A DNA stretch of 64,000 nucleotides from NCBI GenBank assembly GCA_033297205.1, contig MU859126.1:62001-126000 (forward strand). The letters run 5' to 3'. The position numbers and the translations under genes are program-made. The DNA is from Pseudoneurospora amorphoporcata. Lineage: Eukaryota > Ascomycota > Sordariomycetes > Sordariales > Sordariaceae. The notes below the pieces were generated by a model. That model was not told the origin of the DNA. It saw only the letters and a list, made by a program, of their open reading frames with translations, and did no database searches. Shown one piece after another: positions 23,905 through 33,823 of this stretch; the first letter of the stretch is position 1; every line of letters starts with the position of its first letter.

Positions 23905-24819
23905 ATGCATCTCCGAACCTTCACCACCCTCGCGGCGGTAACCACCACCGTCTCCGCGCTTGCCGCTCCTCCCCATGCTCACCAAGCAGTCGCGGCCATC
24001 GGACCTGAAGTCACCCAACCCCCTTCTCTCCAGACTCGCCAGGGTCAGGTCCACGGTGCTTTCCGCGCCGAACCGCGTCCCAGAGTCGTCAACGGGATCA
24101 AGAAACGCGACTCCGATGAAGGCGATGATGATTCTTTCCCCGTCTATCTCTCCACCAGCCTGAAGCCTCTCTACACCTCCTGCGCCTTGGCCTATGAATC
24201 GCTCATAACCTCGGCACCCCAACCCACCGGCAAGGTTGAAGACTGGCTGCAGGACGCCCTCGACGATGATATGAGCTGGACGTCGGCAACCTCCGAGGTG
24301 GATCCCTACGGGAATGTCTGCGGGACTTTCAAAAGCCCCTTGACGCCGCCGGCTAGCTTGGCTTCGAGCTACTCGGCCTTCACCTCGGCGACGGCCAGTT
24401 ATCTGTCAGCCCACCAGTCCGAAGTGACGAGTCTGGCCAAGGCGTGCTCGCCCGTCTACTACGATGTCGTGTTCACCATGTTGATGCCGTATTCAAACTA
24501 CGAGCAGTGCACGAGCAGGTATTATCCTTATATGAGCGTTTATGCGAGCTTGGCGTGCGCGGCGAACACGCGGGATTGTTCGTTGACGAGCCAGTACGCG
24601 CCCAAGACGACGGGTGCGGGCGCGGGCGCGGGCGCAGGTCATGCGGCGGATGCGACGACGACTGCTGCCGGTTCGGGAGCGACTGGTGCTAGTGGGAGTG
24701 GCGCCGCCGGTGCCTCGTCGACTACCACGGCTTCGGGGAATGCGGGCGCTCCCAAGCAGACTTTTGCTGCGGCTGCGGCGGCGTTGGCTGGGTTTGTCGC
24801 TGCTGTTGCGGCGCTCTAG
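23905..24819 (+). CDS. Secreted protein with GPI-anchor-like tail, paralog of the gene at 20826
   Basis: Function unknown. 304 aa. The start MHLRTFTTLAAVTTTVSALA gives a good signal peptide; the ORF is open further upstream, but that part is not signal-like and the TATA box at 23793 favours this ATG. A Lys-Lys-Arg (GIKKR) near residue 72 is a possible Kex2 site. The body has about six Cys, including SCALAYE, GNVCGTF, AKACSP, EQCTSRYYPY and LACAANTRDCS. It is followed by a Gly/Ala/Ser/Thr-rich low-complexity stalk from about residue 235 and a hydrophobic small-residue C terminus (AAAAALAGFVAAVAAL) typical of a GPI attachment signal. The PPASLASSYSAF...AKACSP segment aligns with PASLTSAYSSY...AKSYCP of the upstream gene. 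It has no intron, unlike that gene. Confidence 0.85.
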   Translation: MHLRTFTTLAAVTTTVSALAAPPHAHQAVAAIGPEVTQPPSLQTRQGQVHGAFRAEPRPRVVNGIKKRDSDEGDDDSFPVYLSTSLKPLYTSCALAYESLITSAPQPTGKVEDWLQDALDDDMSWTSATSEVDPYGNVCGTFKSPLTPPASLASSYSAFTSATASYLSAHQSEVTSLAKACSPVYYDVVFTMLMPYSNYEQCTSRYYPYMSVYASLACAANTRDCSLTSQYAPKTTGAGAGAGAGHAADATTTAAGSGATGASGSGAAGASSTTTASGNAGAPKQTFAAAAAALAGFVAAVAAL

Positions 24820-25071
24820 GTTCTTCAGGGCCGAGGTTTTTGGATATTGGAAAGGTGGTGGGTAGGGGAGAAACATGTTCGAGAAGCTGGACGCAATCAT
24901 TTTAGGACGTCGTCCAACGTCCTCTTCTTCACAGTGGCGGCTGGGGGAAAGGGATTGGGGCTGGCAAGAGCTGGAAAACATGCATAATCTGTAATGTCTC
25001 AATGATAGGTACATGTATAGGATGATTCATACCCCTCACCTATTTTGCTTCCTGCCTCGCCCCTCCCTACC

Positions 25072-27912
25072 TTACTCAGTCTTTTGATGTCCTCCCTTTT
25101 CTACAACAACCTCCAGCTGTTGTTCCTGTTGCGGGTACTCCCAAAGCGAAAGCGCCTCCTCCCTCCTCAGAATCTTCGACCTCCCCTTCGCCCTCTCGCT
25201 CAACACCGCCCTCGCCCTGACGCCTCTCTTCCTCGCCACCGCCGTACTCATCTTCAGTCCCAATGGATCCTCCACAAACTCCACCGCCAACAGCACCGCC
25301 GAAACCACCAAGAGCCCCATGACGACAAACACCCCGCTGACCTCCAACGCAATAAACACCGTGCTCCTATACCTGATCACCGCCGTCACGCCTCCCACAA
25401 TCGCTCCCAGAAGGATCAACATCCCCGGCTGGCCCGCCACCGCCAGCGCGACAGCGCTCAGCACAATCGGCCACAGAGCGTTCATGCTGTACCCGTACAC
25501 CTGCGACACATGCAGCGGCATCTTGGTCCAGTTTTTGACCGCGACGTTGACCATGGCCAGGTGCTCGGCGTCGCCTCCGCGAAACGCGAGCCTGTACCAC
25601 GCGATGAGGAAGGTGAGCGTGTTGAGGGAGCGGGCAAACATGTGTTCCAGGGTGGTCAGGACCCAGAGCAGATAGCCGATTTTCAGCAGGTCCAGTTTGC
25701 AGGATTTCCACTTTTTGTTTTGCTGCTCGCCCTTCTTGTTTTTCTTTTTGCTGCTGCTGCTGCTCTCTTCTTCGTCCGAGTCCGCGTCGTCGGCGTCTGC
25801 GTCTGAATCCGAGACGAGATGCAAAGTGGACATGGACATGGACATGCCACCGGCGTCTGTTGCTACCAGGAGCTGAGAGGGATCTGGATCATCGGAAGGG
25901 TCGGGAACGCCGCCGTAGATGATGGTCAGCGTGGCTATCACCACCCCGCCCGCAAAATCCCACGCGATTTTCTGGATGAAACTGAAGGCGTACCACCACC
26001 ATGAGAAACCCAGGGCGTACTCGAGGAAGAAGGCCGGGTTGTTGCCGAGCGCGAGGCGCAGGTCTTCCATGGGCGTGTACCACATCCAGTTTCCTAGCCA
26101 GGGAGCAAAAACGGTGCGGATGTGGTTGAGCAGGATGGCGGCCATGAGGTAGATGATGAGGGATAAGTAGCCGGATGAGAGAAGGGCGGACTTGAGGAGC
26201 GGCCAGCGGTCGATGGCGCCGCCTGTGAAGGCCCCGGCGGAGAAGTGGTCGAGGAAGGTGAGGAGGCCGGTGTTTTCGGAGGCTGGGTCGGTGGGTGGTG
26301 TGGTGTCGGGGTTGGTGGACGTGGGTTGATGCTGTGAGGAGGGCCCGCGGAGTAGACGAGAGATGCGAGAGGGCACGAAGCGGGTGAGCAAAGATCCTGG
26401 TCCGCCTCCGCCTTGAAGCTGAGGAAAAGTGGCGAAGGAGGAGGTGCGTTGAGACAGGAAGCGCATGTCGTTGATGGTGTATGTTGTTGTTGAAGAAGTG
26501 GTTGACCGTTCTCGGAGACTCTTGACTTTCTCAACAAAGGCAGCGGCTCGGAGGCGATAAGGAGAGACCCCGAGGGGATGCGATTCGGCCGCATTCGCTG
26601 CCAGCTGGGAATCCACTGATGAATTCTGTGCCTTGCTAGCGCGAGCCCCCTCCTTCGTCAGTCGACTAAGAACTAACAAGGCCGTGTCATAGTCGGGGTC
26701 GCTCGGGTCCTTGATAATCAATGGGTTGTGGCTGTTGCCATTGGGCAACTCCGACATGAAGGGGTAGCTGGCTATGCCTTCCATGAAGTTGGCGACGTTG
26801 CTGAGGATGTCTAGCGGTAACCAGTCGTCATACTCCTTAAGGAACTCCTCGTAGATGGGCTTCTGGGAGATGATCATGCTGAGGGAGCGCAGGTCTCGAG
26901 CCACGTCCGCGAAGATGTAGATGAGTGCCGCTGTCAAGCCGTTGGTATCGTCGTAGAACTGACGCAGTTTCTTGGGGACATGGTCGATCCATACCGTTTG
27001 TACCTTGGTGAGTTTACTCGGGGGAGTTCCCAGTTTCATCGGCACGTATTGTTCGGGCCGCCGTTGAAATCCTTGCTGGGCTTGGTGCAAGCGTGTGCAC
27101 CAAGTGGCAGAGCTTCCCGTTTTCAAGATGGATAGCAAGTAGATGGGTCTCTCCAGCGCTTCCTGGGCCTGCTTGACAAGCCCGGTACATCGGACCCGGT
27201 CTTCAGTCGCCGGAACAGAAATAGGGCCCGTCAAGAAATCGTTGAGCACCAGCAGGAATACCAAGGTGTCGGCGATGACACCAATCATCGTCATCTCAGC
27301 CACGGCACCTTCGACAGGATCAGACAGATTCCACCTGGCCAAACTCCAGTGCCTGTTCCAGTGTGTCCAAGCGTAGAGCACCAGCGAGGATGTCGGGGCA
27401 TTCTGATCAGACTGGTCGTGAACATGACCCAGCCGGAGAACGGACCGGCTGCAGATGACGGCGCATTGCACGGCGATAATCATGTTTGCCTGCTGGATGT
27501 TGAAGCCCAGCCGCTGCACCGGCGCAGCCAAGTCCGAACTCCTCAGCTCAAACATGACCGTGGCCAGCTCTGGGTCGCTCAGGGCGACATAGGCCTTGGT
27601 GCGGTCCAGCTGGCGAGGGTCCGGGTGGAAAGATACCAGGCCTCCGAGCAAGCCGGTGAGTGAAGCAACGGCGGTCTCCACTAGGACAGGAACGCCGTTA
27701 TTGATGAGTGAATCGACCTGATCGCTGCCTTTGGTTGAGTGTGTTTGTTGTATCAGGAGGGCGAGCCAGAGTTCTCGGGATTGGAGGGGGCGCGCGGAGA
27801 CGCAGAGCCAGCAGAGAGCTATACGGGCGAGGATGAACAGGTCTTCATCCTGGATGGATTCGACGACCCGGCATATTTCCTGCTGAAGCCGACTACGCTT
27901 GTCCATGTCCAT
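25072..27912 (-). CDS. Large membrane protein with NACHT-winged-helix-like N terminus
   Basis: Function unknown. 946 aa in a single exon. Residues about 1-230 resemble the region that follows the NTPase in fungal NACHT/STAND proteins: an LARIALCWLCVSARPLQSREL helix-turn like the winged-helix ALxWLxxxxRPLxxxEL motif, and a YAWTHWNRH segment like the usual YAxxxWxxH. No P-loop or NACHT domain precedes it, and only about 790 bp separate it from the next gene. The middle is Ser/Pro/Thr-rich. At least five hydrophobic segments follow, near residues 587-605, 640-675, 751-775, 812-840 and 850-875, so it is probably an integral membrane protein. A short acidic loop (DSDADADDADSDEEESSSSS) is followed by a Lys-rich patch near 720. 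The start is the first ATG and none lies upstream in frame. Family link is inference. Confidence 0.75.
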   Translation of the reverse strand: MDMDKRSRLQQEICRVVESIQDEDLFILARIALCWLCVSARPLQSRELWLALLIQQTHSTKGSDQVDSLINNGVPVLVETAVASLTGLLGGLVSFHPDPRQLDRTKAYVALSDPELATVMFELRSSDLAAPVQRLGFNIQQANMIIAVQCAVICSRSVLRLGHVHDQSDQNAPTSSLVLYAWTHWNRHWSLARWNLSDPVEGAVAEMTMIGVIADTLVFLLVLNDFLTGPISVPATEDRVRCTGLVKQAQEALERPIYLLSILKTGSSATWCTRLHQAQQGFQRRPEQYVPMKLGTPPSKLTKVQTVWIDHVPKKLRQFYDDTNGLTAALIYIFADVARDLRSLSMIISQKPIYEEFLKEYDDWLPLDILSNVANFMEGIASYPFMSELPNGNSHNPLIIKDPSDPDYDTALLVLSRLTKEGARASKAQNSSVDSQLAANAAESHPLGVSPYRLRAAAFVEKVKSLRERSTTSSTTTYTINDMRFLSQRTSSFATFPQLQGGGGPGSLLTRFVPSRISRLLRGPSSQHQPTSTNPDTTPPTDPASENTGLLTFLDHFSAGAFTGGAIDRWPLLKSALLSSGYLSLIIYLMAAILLNHIRTVFAPWLGNWMWYTPMEDLRLALGNNPAFFLEYALGFSWWWYAFSFIQKIAWDFAGGVVIATLTIIYGGVPDPSDDPDPSQLLVATDAGGMSMSMSTLHLVSDSDADADDADSDEEESSSSSKKKNKKGEQQNKKWKSCKLDLLKIGYLLWVLTTLEHMFARSLNTLTFLIAWYRLAFRGGDAEHLAMVNVAVKNWTKMPLHVSQVYGYSMNALWPIVLSAVALAVAGQPGMLILLGAIVGGVTAVIRYRSTVFIALEVSGVFVVMGLLVVSAVLLAVEFVEDPLGLKMSTAVARKRGVRARAVLSERAKGRSKILRREEALSLWEYPQQEQQLEVVVEKGGHQKTE

Positions 27913-28700
27913 GATCGATGTGGTTCAGGTGGCTCTGGGGTTTTGCCAACAGATAGAATCTGTTATGGCCCCGGGATGTCAAAGACTGCTACAGAAGTAT
28001 CGTCTTTATAGACCCAAACAAATGGAGATAACAACCTCTTCGGCTCTCGGCTGCATCTCAACGGGGCTTTGAGACCCAAAGAAGCGCTGGGTAAGGCATA
28101 TTGGAACACAATCGGACTTCAGCCGCTCCCCGGAGCCAATGGTTCACGTTGATGGTCGCTGCACTGCTTGCGCCACAAAATCAATAGTGCGGGGAGTGGG
28201 ACAGTCGATGTCTTCAATGACGGAAGCGATGGAAAGTTGGCAACAAGAGAGTTGCACTCCAGCTTAGCGGTGCGTACCAAATGCGGCAAGTGTTCCGAGA
28301 CTTTCAACGTCCACCGTTGTCGCCGTTCAACGTCTTCTCTCTTCTACGGAAAGTTGAGGAACATAGATGAGACACACTAACAAAATAGGATGCCACTATC
28401 ACGTACCGCGGGTCTTTTGATATCTTGGTATCCGCCTGTCCAGTATCAGCCACTCCTCGCAGCGGTTGATCCTGCAACCGAATAGCATCGCCGTAATTGC
28501 ATGAGCGGCTTCCCTGAGCCCCAGGCCCTATCGATCTTTTGTTCATACATATTCAATAAACGCAGCCAAATAGTCGTTGAATCATGTTTGTAAAGTCATG
28601 TCGTCGTTAAATCATCATCCTGCGATCACCGCCTCCCTTTTCTCCCGAGAGTTCGACGCCGTCAAAGTCCCTGCCAGGCTGCCGGCCTCAGTGAGCTCAA
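27913..28700. other. Intergenic between two minus-strand membrane-protein genes
   Basis: About 790 bp holding the promoter of the downstream gene and the 3' end of the upstream one. I looked for an NTPase-coding exon on the minus strand and saw none; the two short minus-strand ORFs lack a P-loop. Confidence 0.55.
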
Positions 28701-30938
28701 TCAAGCAATGACACCCATCTCCACCATCTCCTTCGAATTTCCTCTCTTCTGACTCTCATCACTCTCCTTCCCCTTATCCAGCGGCTGTACTCTTCGAGGA
28801 GTCTCCCTCGCAAACGCACCGACCTTTCCTCCATAGCCGTCTCCCAATCCAACTATCTCGGCCCCCTCCTTTCCGACTACTCCAAACTTGACAGTAACCG
28901 CATCCAAGTCGCTAGGCAGGTAGGTCTTTGCTGCATCCGTTGCGGCCTGCTCGCGCAGCCAATGTGTTTGGGAACTCTTGAGGAGCTCGCAGGGTCCGGC
29001 GAGACGGAGGACGGGGAGGGACTCGTGGGAGTGGATGTGGCTCAGATAGAACGAGAGAGACACGATAAGAGCGACCAAGAGGAGAGGCAGGAGGAGGAGG
29101 AGGAGGGCGCGCGACCGGGAGAGGAAGTGGAGGGGGTAAGTGGAGGTAAGAAGGGTGATGGTGTTCTCGGTGGATCCAGATTGAGACGCAGTGGTTGACT
29201 GTAAAAGAGCGCCGATGGAGAGATGTATGAAGGACTCGATGCCGTCGATTGTCCAGGTATTGCGCTGGGGAGTCTGGCCGGTGTAGGCTATGGCACGGTT
29301 GGTGGAGGTGGAGTTGGAGAACATGGGTTGGACGCCTGACACGCTCGGAGCGGAGAGGATGGGAGCAACGGCAAACCAGAGGAGAAGTTCGTTGAGGGCG
29401 GTTAAGGAGCTGGAGGTGTTGGTGTGAAGGGTCTCGAGGGATGAGAGGGTCGGGAGAGTAGCGTTGTCCGAGAGAATCGGCGGGTTGCCAACGGTGATGA
29501 TGTCGTCTGTAGCCGAGACGATGACCTCGCAAGCTATAGCTGAGATGCTCTTCATGGTGCCAAGGGTGAGATTGGATTGCTTGCCGCCTTCGATGGTTCC
29601 GTTGAGAGCGGCGAACACCAGAGTCGCTCTGGTTCGGTGGAGTGCCTCAAAGGTGAAATTGTCGGTCCAGATGGTCAACTGAGGGTTAGGGCGCACATAG
29701 ACCTCTGATGGGGTACGTTTCTCGCCTTTTAGAGAGCTGATACTGGATCGGGTCCAGTTGGTAGGAAACGCGTTCAACGGTTTCCCGCTTCGGATGAGCT
29801 GTTCCACTGCGCGTGGACTACACGATACAGCTGTCTGCAATCTGACGGCCCGAGCAGAAAAGCTTCCCTTTGTGCCGAGCACCTCCCGATCAACATACCA
29901 ATCCCGGTGTTCTGACAGGGGTTCTGAGGCTGGGTCCATAACCCACGAGTTGTACGTAGCTAGGACGCCCATGTTGGCAAAACTCGGTGCTTCAGTTTGC
30001 TGGAATGACTCTGCAAGCCCACCACCAGGCGTGTAATTGCTCTTGAGTTCTACCTCCCTCGTCGTCTGTGTATACGCCTGCCCAACCAACGGTATCCCGG
30101 CGAGCGGTGTCAGGATTGCTGCTACCGCACACACGAGCATCACTCCCATGGCAACCGTCTTTACTTCCATAAAAGCCCTCGGAGCAGCCAGGATGGATCC
30201 CCGTGTTGTTGCCAGGTACGCCTCCAGACCCCTCATTGTCATGGTCTGCTTGGTCAACAGCGGCCATATAGCGGCCTCACATAGGGCAAGAGCCACATAG
30301 GCAAGTGCCCCCAGTCCAATCGTGTAAAGGAGAGTGATGATGCCCTGAACAGTTGGCAGGTGTTCCGCAGTCCATCGGTCGATGGTACGACAATCTTGGG
30401 CCCAGTCCGGGCACTCTAGCGGCCGTTTGCTAGCGACAGTGGTAAAGACAATGGCGACAATGACAAGGATGATAGCTGCAAGGAATGCTGCTGGAATGGA
30501 GCCGTGTCTTCCTACAAAGGCCCTCCACCCAAGTCGCCGTGGTTTCGAGCTTCTGTTATAAATGAAGTCGTGGTGCGAGGCGAGGCGATGAACCTCTCTG
30601 GGGGTCGGAGTAGCCATTGCCTCGTGCTCCGGATCTCCGACCCGTTCTCGTGCTCGGTCGGTGTACAGGGTGCTACCGCCAGTGTCGGTGGATGGTCGGT
30701 AGGAGTTGGGAGTAGCGACAGGCTTGTAGCTGCTGTAACTGCTACCGTTGTGATGATGGGAAGAAACCTGGCGATGGTAGCCGTGTGTATGGGATGAGAA
30801 TGGCAGTGAGAGGTCCGAGTTGAACTCCTCCTTGAAGATAGACTGATGCGAGCGGTTGGAGCGTTGTGTGCGAGTGCGGAACAGCGAAGCAGGGCGCGAA
30901 GGCTCAGCCGCTGAGCCCGAAGATTCCAGTCCGAACAT
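28701..30938 (-). CDS. Four-helix fungal integral membrane protein with glycosylated ectodomain
   Basis: Function unknown. 745 aa from the MFGLESS start. An in-frame ATG at 31049 would add 37 residues, but that stretch reads through a polypyrimidine-type leader and looks non-coding. About 145 disordered N-terminal residues (Ser/His/Arg-rich) are followed by hydrophobic helices near residues 148-169, 199-222 and 260-283. A large region of about 340 residues with seven or so N-glycosylation sequons (NWT, NFT, NGT, NLT, NAT, NTS, NST) follows, then a last helix with SRALLLLLLPLLLVALIVSL and a cytoplasmic tail of about 100 residues. The layout matches the large family of uncharacterised ascomycete plasma-membrane proteins with a TKQTMTMRGLEAYLATTRGS-type conserved loop between helices 2 and 3. 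No enzymatic motif seen. Confidence 0.8.
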   Translation of the reverse strand: MFGLESSGSAAEPSRPASLFRTRTQRSNRSHQSIFKEEFNSDLSLPFSSHTHGYHRQVSSHHHNGSSYSSYKPVATPNSYRPSTDTGGSTLYTDRARERVGDPEHEAMATPTPREVHRLASHHDFIYNRSSKPRRLGWRAFVGRHGSIPAAFLAAIILVIVAIVFTTVASKRPLECPDWAQDCRTIDRWTAEHLPTVQGIITLLYTIGLGALAYVALALCEAAIWPLLTKQTMTMRGLEAYLATTRGSILAAPRAFMEVKTVAMGVMLVCAVAAILTPLAGIPLVGQAYTQTTREVELKSNYTPGGGLAESFQQTEAPSFANMGVLATYNSWVMDPASEPLSEHRDWYVDREVLGTKGSFSARAVRLQTAVSCSPRAVEQLIRSGKPLNAFPTNWTRSSISSLKGEKRTPSEVYVRPNPQLTIWTDNFTFEALHRTRATLVFAALNGTIEGGKQSNLTLGTMKSISAIACEVIVSATDDIITVGNPPILSDNATLPTLSSLETLHTNTSSSLTALNELLLWFAVAPILSAPSVSGVQPMFSNSTSTNRAIAYTGQTPQRNTWTIDGIESFIHLSIGALLQSTTASQSGSTENTITLLTSTYPLHFLSRSRALLLLLLPLLLVALIVSLSFYLSHIHSHESLPVLRLAGPCELLKSSQTHWLREQAATDAAKTYLPSDLDAVTVKFGVVGKEGAEIVGLGDGYGGKVGAFARETPRRVQPLDKGKESDESQKRGNSKEMVEMGVIA

Positions 30939-32035
30939 GAAGGAAGGCCTGCGGGTGCTTTTATTTTGTTTCAGAGAGCATTGGGTAGTGGCCTTGATGG
31001 TAATATATCTTTGGTAAAGACAGAAGACTTGAAAGGATTGGGCTCGCAAGGGGGTAGTTGTCTCAAGTTACACCGTCCAGGCGCTTTTGACCTTTTGTTT
31101 TCGTTAGTCAACCATAGACGAGCTGAGAGAGAGAGAGGGGGGGGGGGGGGGGAAGAAGAAGAAGAAGAAGGCAATGGTGGATTCATGCCAAAACTCAAAT
31201 TTTTCTGCCATCAGCCGTCGTCCATCGAACGGATTCGCTTGAAGCCCAAAAGTCACACTTTTCGATTCTGCATGCACAAGGATGGGGCCAGACAACGAGT
31301 AAACGGTCCATTGCTGCGATACGTGGCGGGTAGCTGTACCAATCGACAGGGAATTCGGAATCTTTCTTGACCAGTCATTTCAGCAATCTGGACAACTCCA
31401 CGTCCAAATCAGTCGAATCAGCTCGTAATGACTGGATCCTTTCCCATGAGCAGGAACAATAACAAATGCTGCCAAGAGCTTGTTGATACACAAGGGGGGG
31501 CCGTTCGATGTTGTTCGCCATGTTTGCTACCGAGAATGATGCGGGTGTTGTTTGAGGACTAAATGGAGGAGTGACGGACGGCTATCGCCAGTGGTATATC
31601 CTTGTGCATGACATACAGAAAATGACTGGTTGTGGGGCCATTTCAGAGCTTTTTACTGTAGCACAAAGTCACCACGGCAACGCGCGCATTAAGTCCATCC
31701 CACACTGGACTTTATTTATTTCACTTGGCGGGGCCACTTCCTCGACCATCACTCACTAGTCACTCCACGTCAAACCTTCCTTCAATTTCCACTTCTGAAC
31801 TCGACAACATCAACCAGTATTCAAAAATACACGCAATCTACTAGTCACCAAACTCACTCTCATTTCGTCAGCGACTTCATCTAAAGCTTGGATGAACGCG
31901 CACCCTTCTTGACTTCATCATCGTAGCCACAGCAAGTTCTTGGCTACGCGACACTCCTGTATTTCTCCTCTGTCAACCTCACACCTCATCATCATCGTCA
32001 CAGCTACAGCAAGTCCAAGGCTACGCGACGCAGCC
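30939..32035. other. Divergent intergenic region with a tripartite polypurine tract
   Basis: Upstream region of the minus-strand membrane protein and the plus-strand coiled-coil gene. At 31125-31171 a (GA)n, G16 and (GAA)n block run together. Just before the coiled-coil start, an AGCAAGTxCxxGGCTACGCGAC segment occurs twice (about 31931-31951 and 32008-32029). No gene seen. Confidence 0.6.
31125..31171 (+). repeat. Polypurine tract (GA)n-G16-(GAA)n
   Basis: Counted directly: alternating GA to 31136, sixteen G at 31137-31152, then AAG/GAA triplets to about 31171. It lies about 190 bp upstream of the membrane-protein start, with the pyrimidine strand as the sense strand of that gene. Confidence 0.9.
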
Positions 32036-33823
32036 ATGTCAACCCCGCAGAACTTACAAGAGACGCAGGACACTGTCCTGTCGCAGAGCATTGCCAACCT
32101 TTCCAACAGCGCGAACGCTCTGTCGGAACTTCTCAATCGTCTCGGCAACAGGGCCTCAGAAACCGGCCGAATTGACGAAAGTTTGATGATCTGCTTGGTT
32201 TATCTGGAGAATATCAAGGGCCAGTTCATCAACCATGTCGCAAGCGCACAGGAGATTGCCAACCAGAGGCAAATCACCAAGTCGGTGATGGAAGAGGTGA
32301 CAAACAAGTTGGAGCACATGCAAGAGGTGTTGGAGCACAGTTCAAAGAATACGATGGAGCAGATCAAGGAGCAGATTAACAAACATATGATGCTAACCTC
32401 AGAGGACATGGCAGAGAAGCTGGAGCTGACCTCAAAGCAGACCAAGAAAATGTCGGAGCAAGCCAAACAGGAGATCAAAAAGATGACAGAGAATGCTACC
32501 AAGACGATCGATTCTTCTTCGGATGACCTGAGAGAGCAGATCTGCAGCCTGGAGTACACCACCGACGACATTGACAAGAAAATACGACGCTCTGTCGACA
32601 TGATGGAGCAGTGCCAGGAGGTGCTTACCCAAGCCAAGCATGTCAAAGAGACTATGGATCAGGCAAAGGAGGTGGTGGTACTGACAATGGAAGAGCTGAA
32701 GCTCGCAAAGGAAGACATGCAGCGTGAGCGTCTGCTTTTTCAAAACCAGCATGACCGTCTCGAGCAAAAGATCAACGAAATGGCTCGCCACATGGAGGGC
32801 AGAGACGCTGAGAACAAGGGTCTCAAGGCTCTTTACAGCAAGCTAACCTCTCATGCACTCCGCAGCGTCCAGAACGCGACCAACTTCCGCGACGCCCAGT
32901 ACAAGTTCCTCGTCGACGGCTTCGCCAGATTCGAGCAAAAGATGGCCTTCATCACTCACCACATCGGCAACACCAGCGCCATCTCCGGCACAGCCTCAAA
33001 CGCCGTCACTACCGCCAACGACACATCCAAGGCCGCCGACAAGACCACCAGCAAGAGCCCCAAGCCCAAGACGGAGGAGGAAAAGATCGCCGAACTGCAA
33101 AAGACCATCAACAACCTCAAGTACGAGCGCGACGTCCTCACCGGCAACAACAAGCTCCTCGAGCTCCGCCTCGCCAAGTTCGAGCAGGAAACCCAAGCCC
33201 AAGCTGCACTAGCTGCCCAAGCTTCTCCTGTCCTCGGACCGGAACCCGACACGCCCTGCCCGAACTCCAAGACGCTCAAGTCTCACAAGTCCAAGCGCTC
33301 CCTCACAACCTTAACCGAGACCGCAGGCGAGCCCTTGCCCCAGCTGAGTCTGACCCTCTCCGACTCCAACTCCAACTCCAAGGACAGTCTCGCCACCACT
33401 GTCGTCGGCGATCTGCGCCCCTCGGCCTCCGTCTCCGTCGAATCCCTCATCCTCCCCGACCTCTGGGAACGCCTCCTCGCCCCCTCCTTACTAAGCGACG
33501 AGCACAAGCGCCGTCTACGGCTGATCAAGCCGCAGGTGACGGGCGGTTTGCGTCTCGAGACGCTGTTCCTGCGCGTGGTCAACATCGTCGTGCATGACAC
33601 CTGCTGGGACAAGTTTGACGAGTTTCTGAAGGAGGGTTCGATTTCGCAGTGGTATTGCGTCCACGGCGTCATCAGCCACGGATGGTGTAGTAGGGATAGC
33701 GCCATTTTGGTGGACCACAGTTGTGAGGGAAAGGAGCGAATGGGGAAGGGGGGTGAGTGTTTGAGGGTTATGCGCACCGGGTTGGATTATGGGAAGATCG
33801 TGTTTAGGCATTATACCGCCTGA
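32036..33823 (+). CDS. Coiled-coil protein with conserved-looking C-terminal Cys/His segment
   Basis: Function unknown. 595 aa from MSTPQNL; the ORF opens at 31940, but the 32 extra codons lie in a duplicated leader segment, so the later ATG is preferred. Residues about 60-290 are a nearly continuous amphipathic coiled coil rich in Met, Gln, Glu and Lys (MEEVTNKLEHMQEVLEHSSK-like heptads). A second coil lies near 370-415 (EEKIAELQKTINNLKYERDVL). A disordered Ser-rich linker leads to a C-terminal globular part of about 130 residues from ESLILPDLWERLL, including HDTCWDKFDEFLKE, ISQWYCVHGVISHGWCSRD and HSCEG. The Cys and His spacing could form a metal site, but no known finger fits. No signal peptide and no membrane helix. 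A filament-associated or scaffold role is possible, not shown. Confidence 0.8.
   Translation: MSTPQNLQETQDTVLSQSIANLSNSANALSELLNRLGNRASETGRIDESLMICLVYLENIKGQFINHVASAQEIANQRQITKSVMEEVTNKLEHMQEVLEHSSKNTMEQIKEQINKHMMLTSEDMAEKLELTSKQTKKMSEQAKQEIKKMTENATKTIDSSSDDLREQICSLEYTTDDIDKKIRRSVDMMEQCQEVLTQAKHVKETMDQAKEVVVLTMEELKLAKEDMQRERLLFQNQHDRLEQKINEMARHMEGRDAENKGLKALYSKLTSHALRSVQNATNFRDAQYKFLVDGFARFEQKMAFITHHIGNTSAISGTASNAVTTANDTSKAADKTTSKSPKPKTEEEKIAELQKTINNLKYERDVLTGNNKLLELRLAKFEQETQAQAALAAQASPVLGPEPDTPCPNSKTLKSHKSKRSLTTLTETAGEPLPQLSLTLSDSNSNSKDSLATTVVGDLRPSASVSVESLILPDLWERLLAPSLLSDEHKRRLRLIKPQVTGGLRLETLFLRVVNIVVHDTCWDKFDEFLKEGSISQWYCVHGVISHGWCSRDSAILVDHSCEGKERMGKGGECLRVMRTGLDYGKIVFRHYTA

Noticed and set aside
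25045..25806. 253-codon plus-strand ORF
   Set aside because: Shadow of the membrane-helix region of the minus-strand 946-aa protein.
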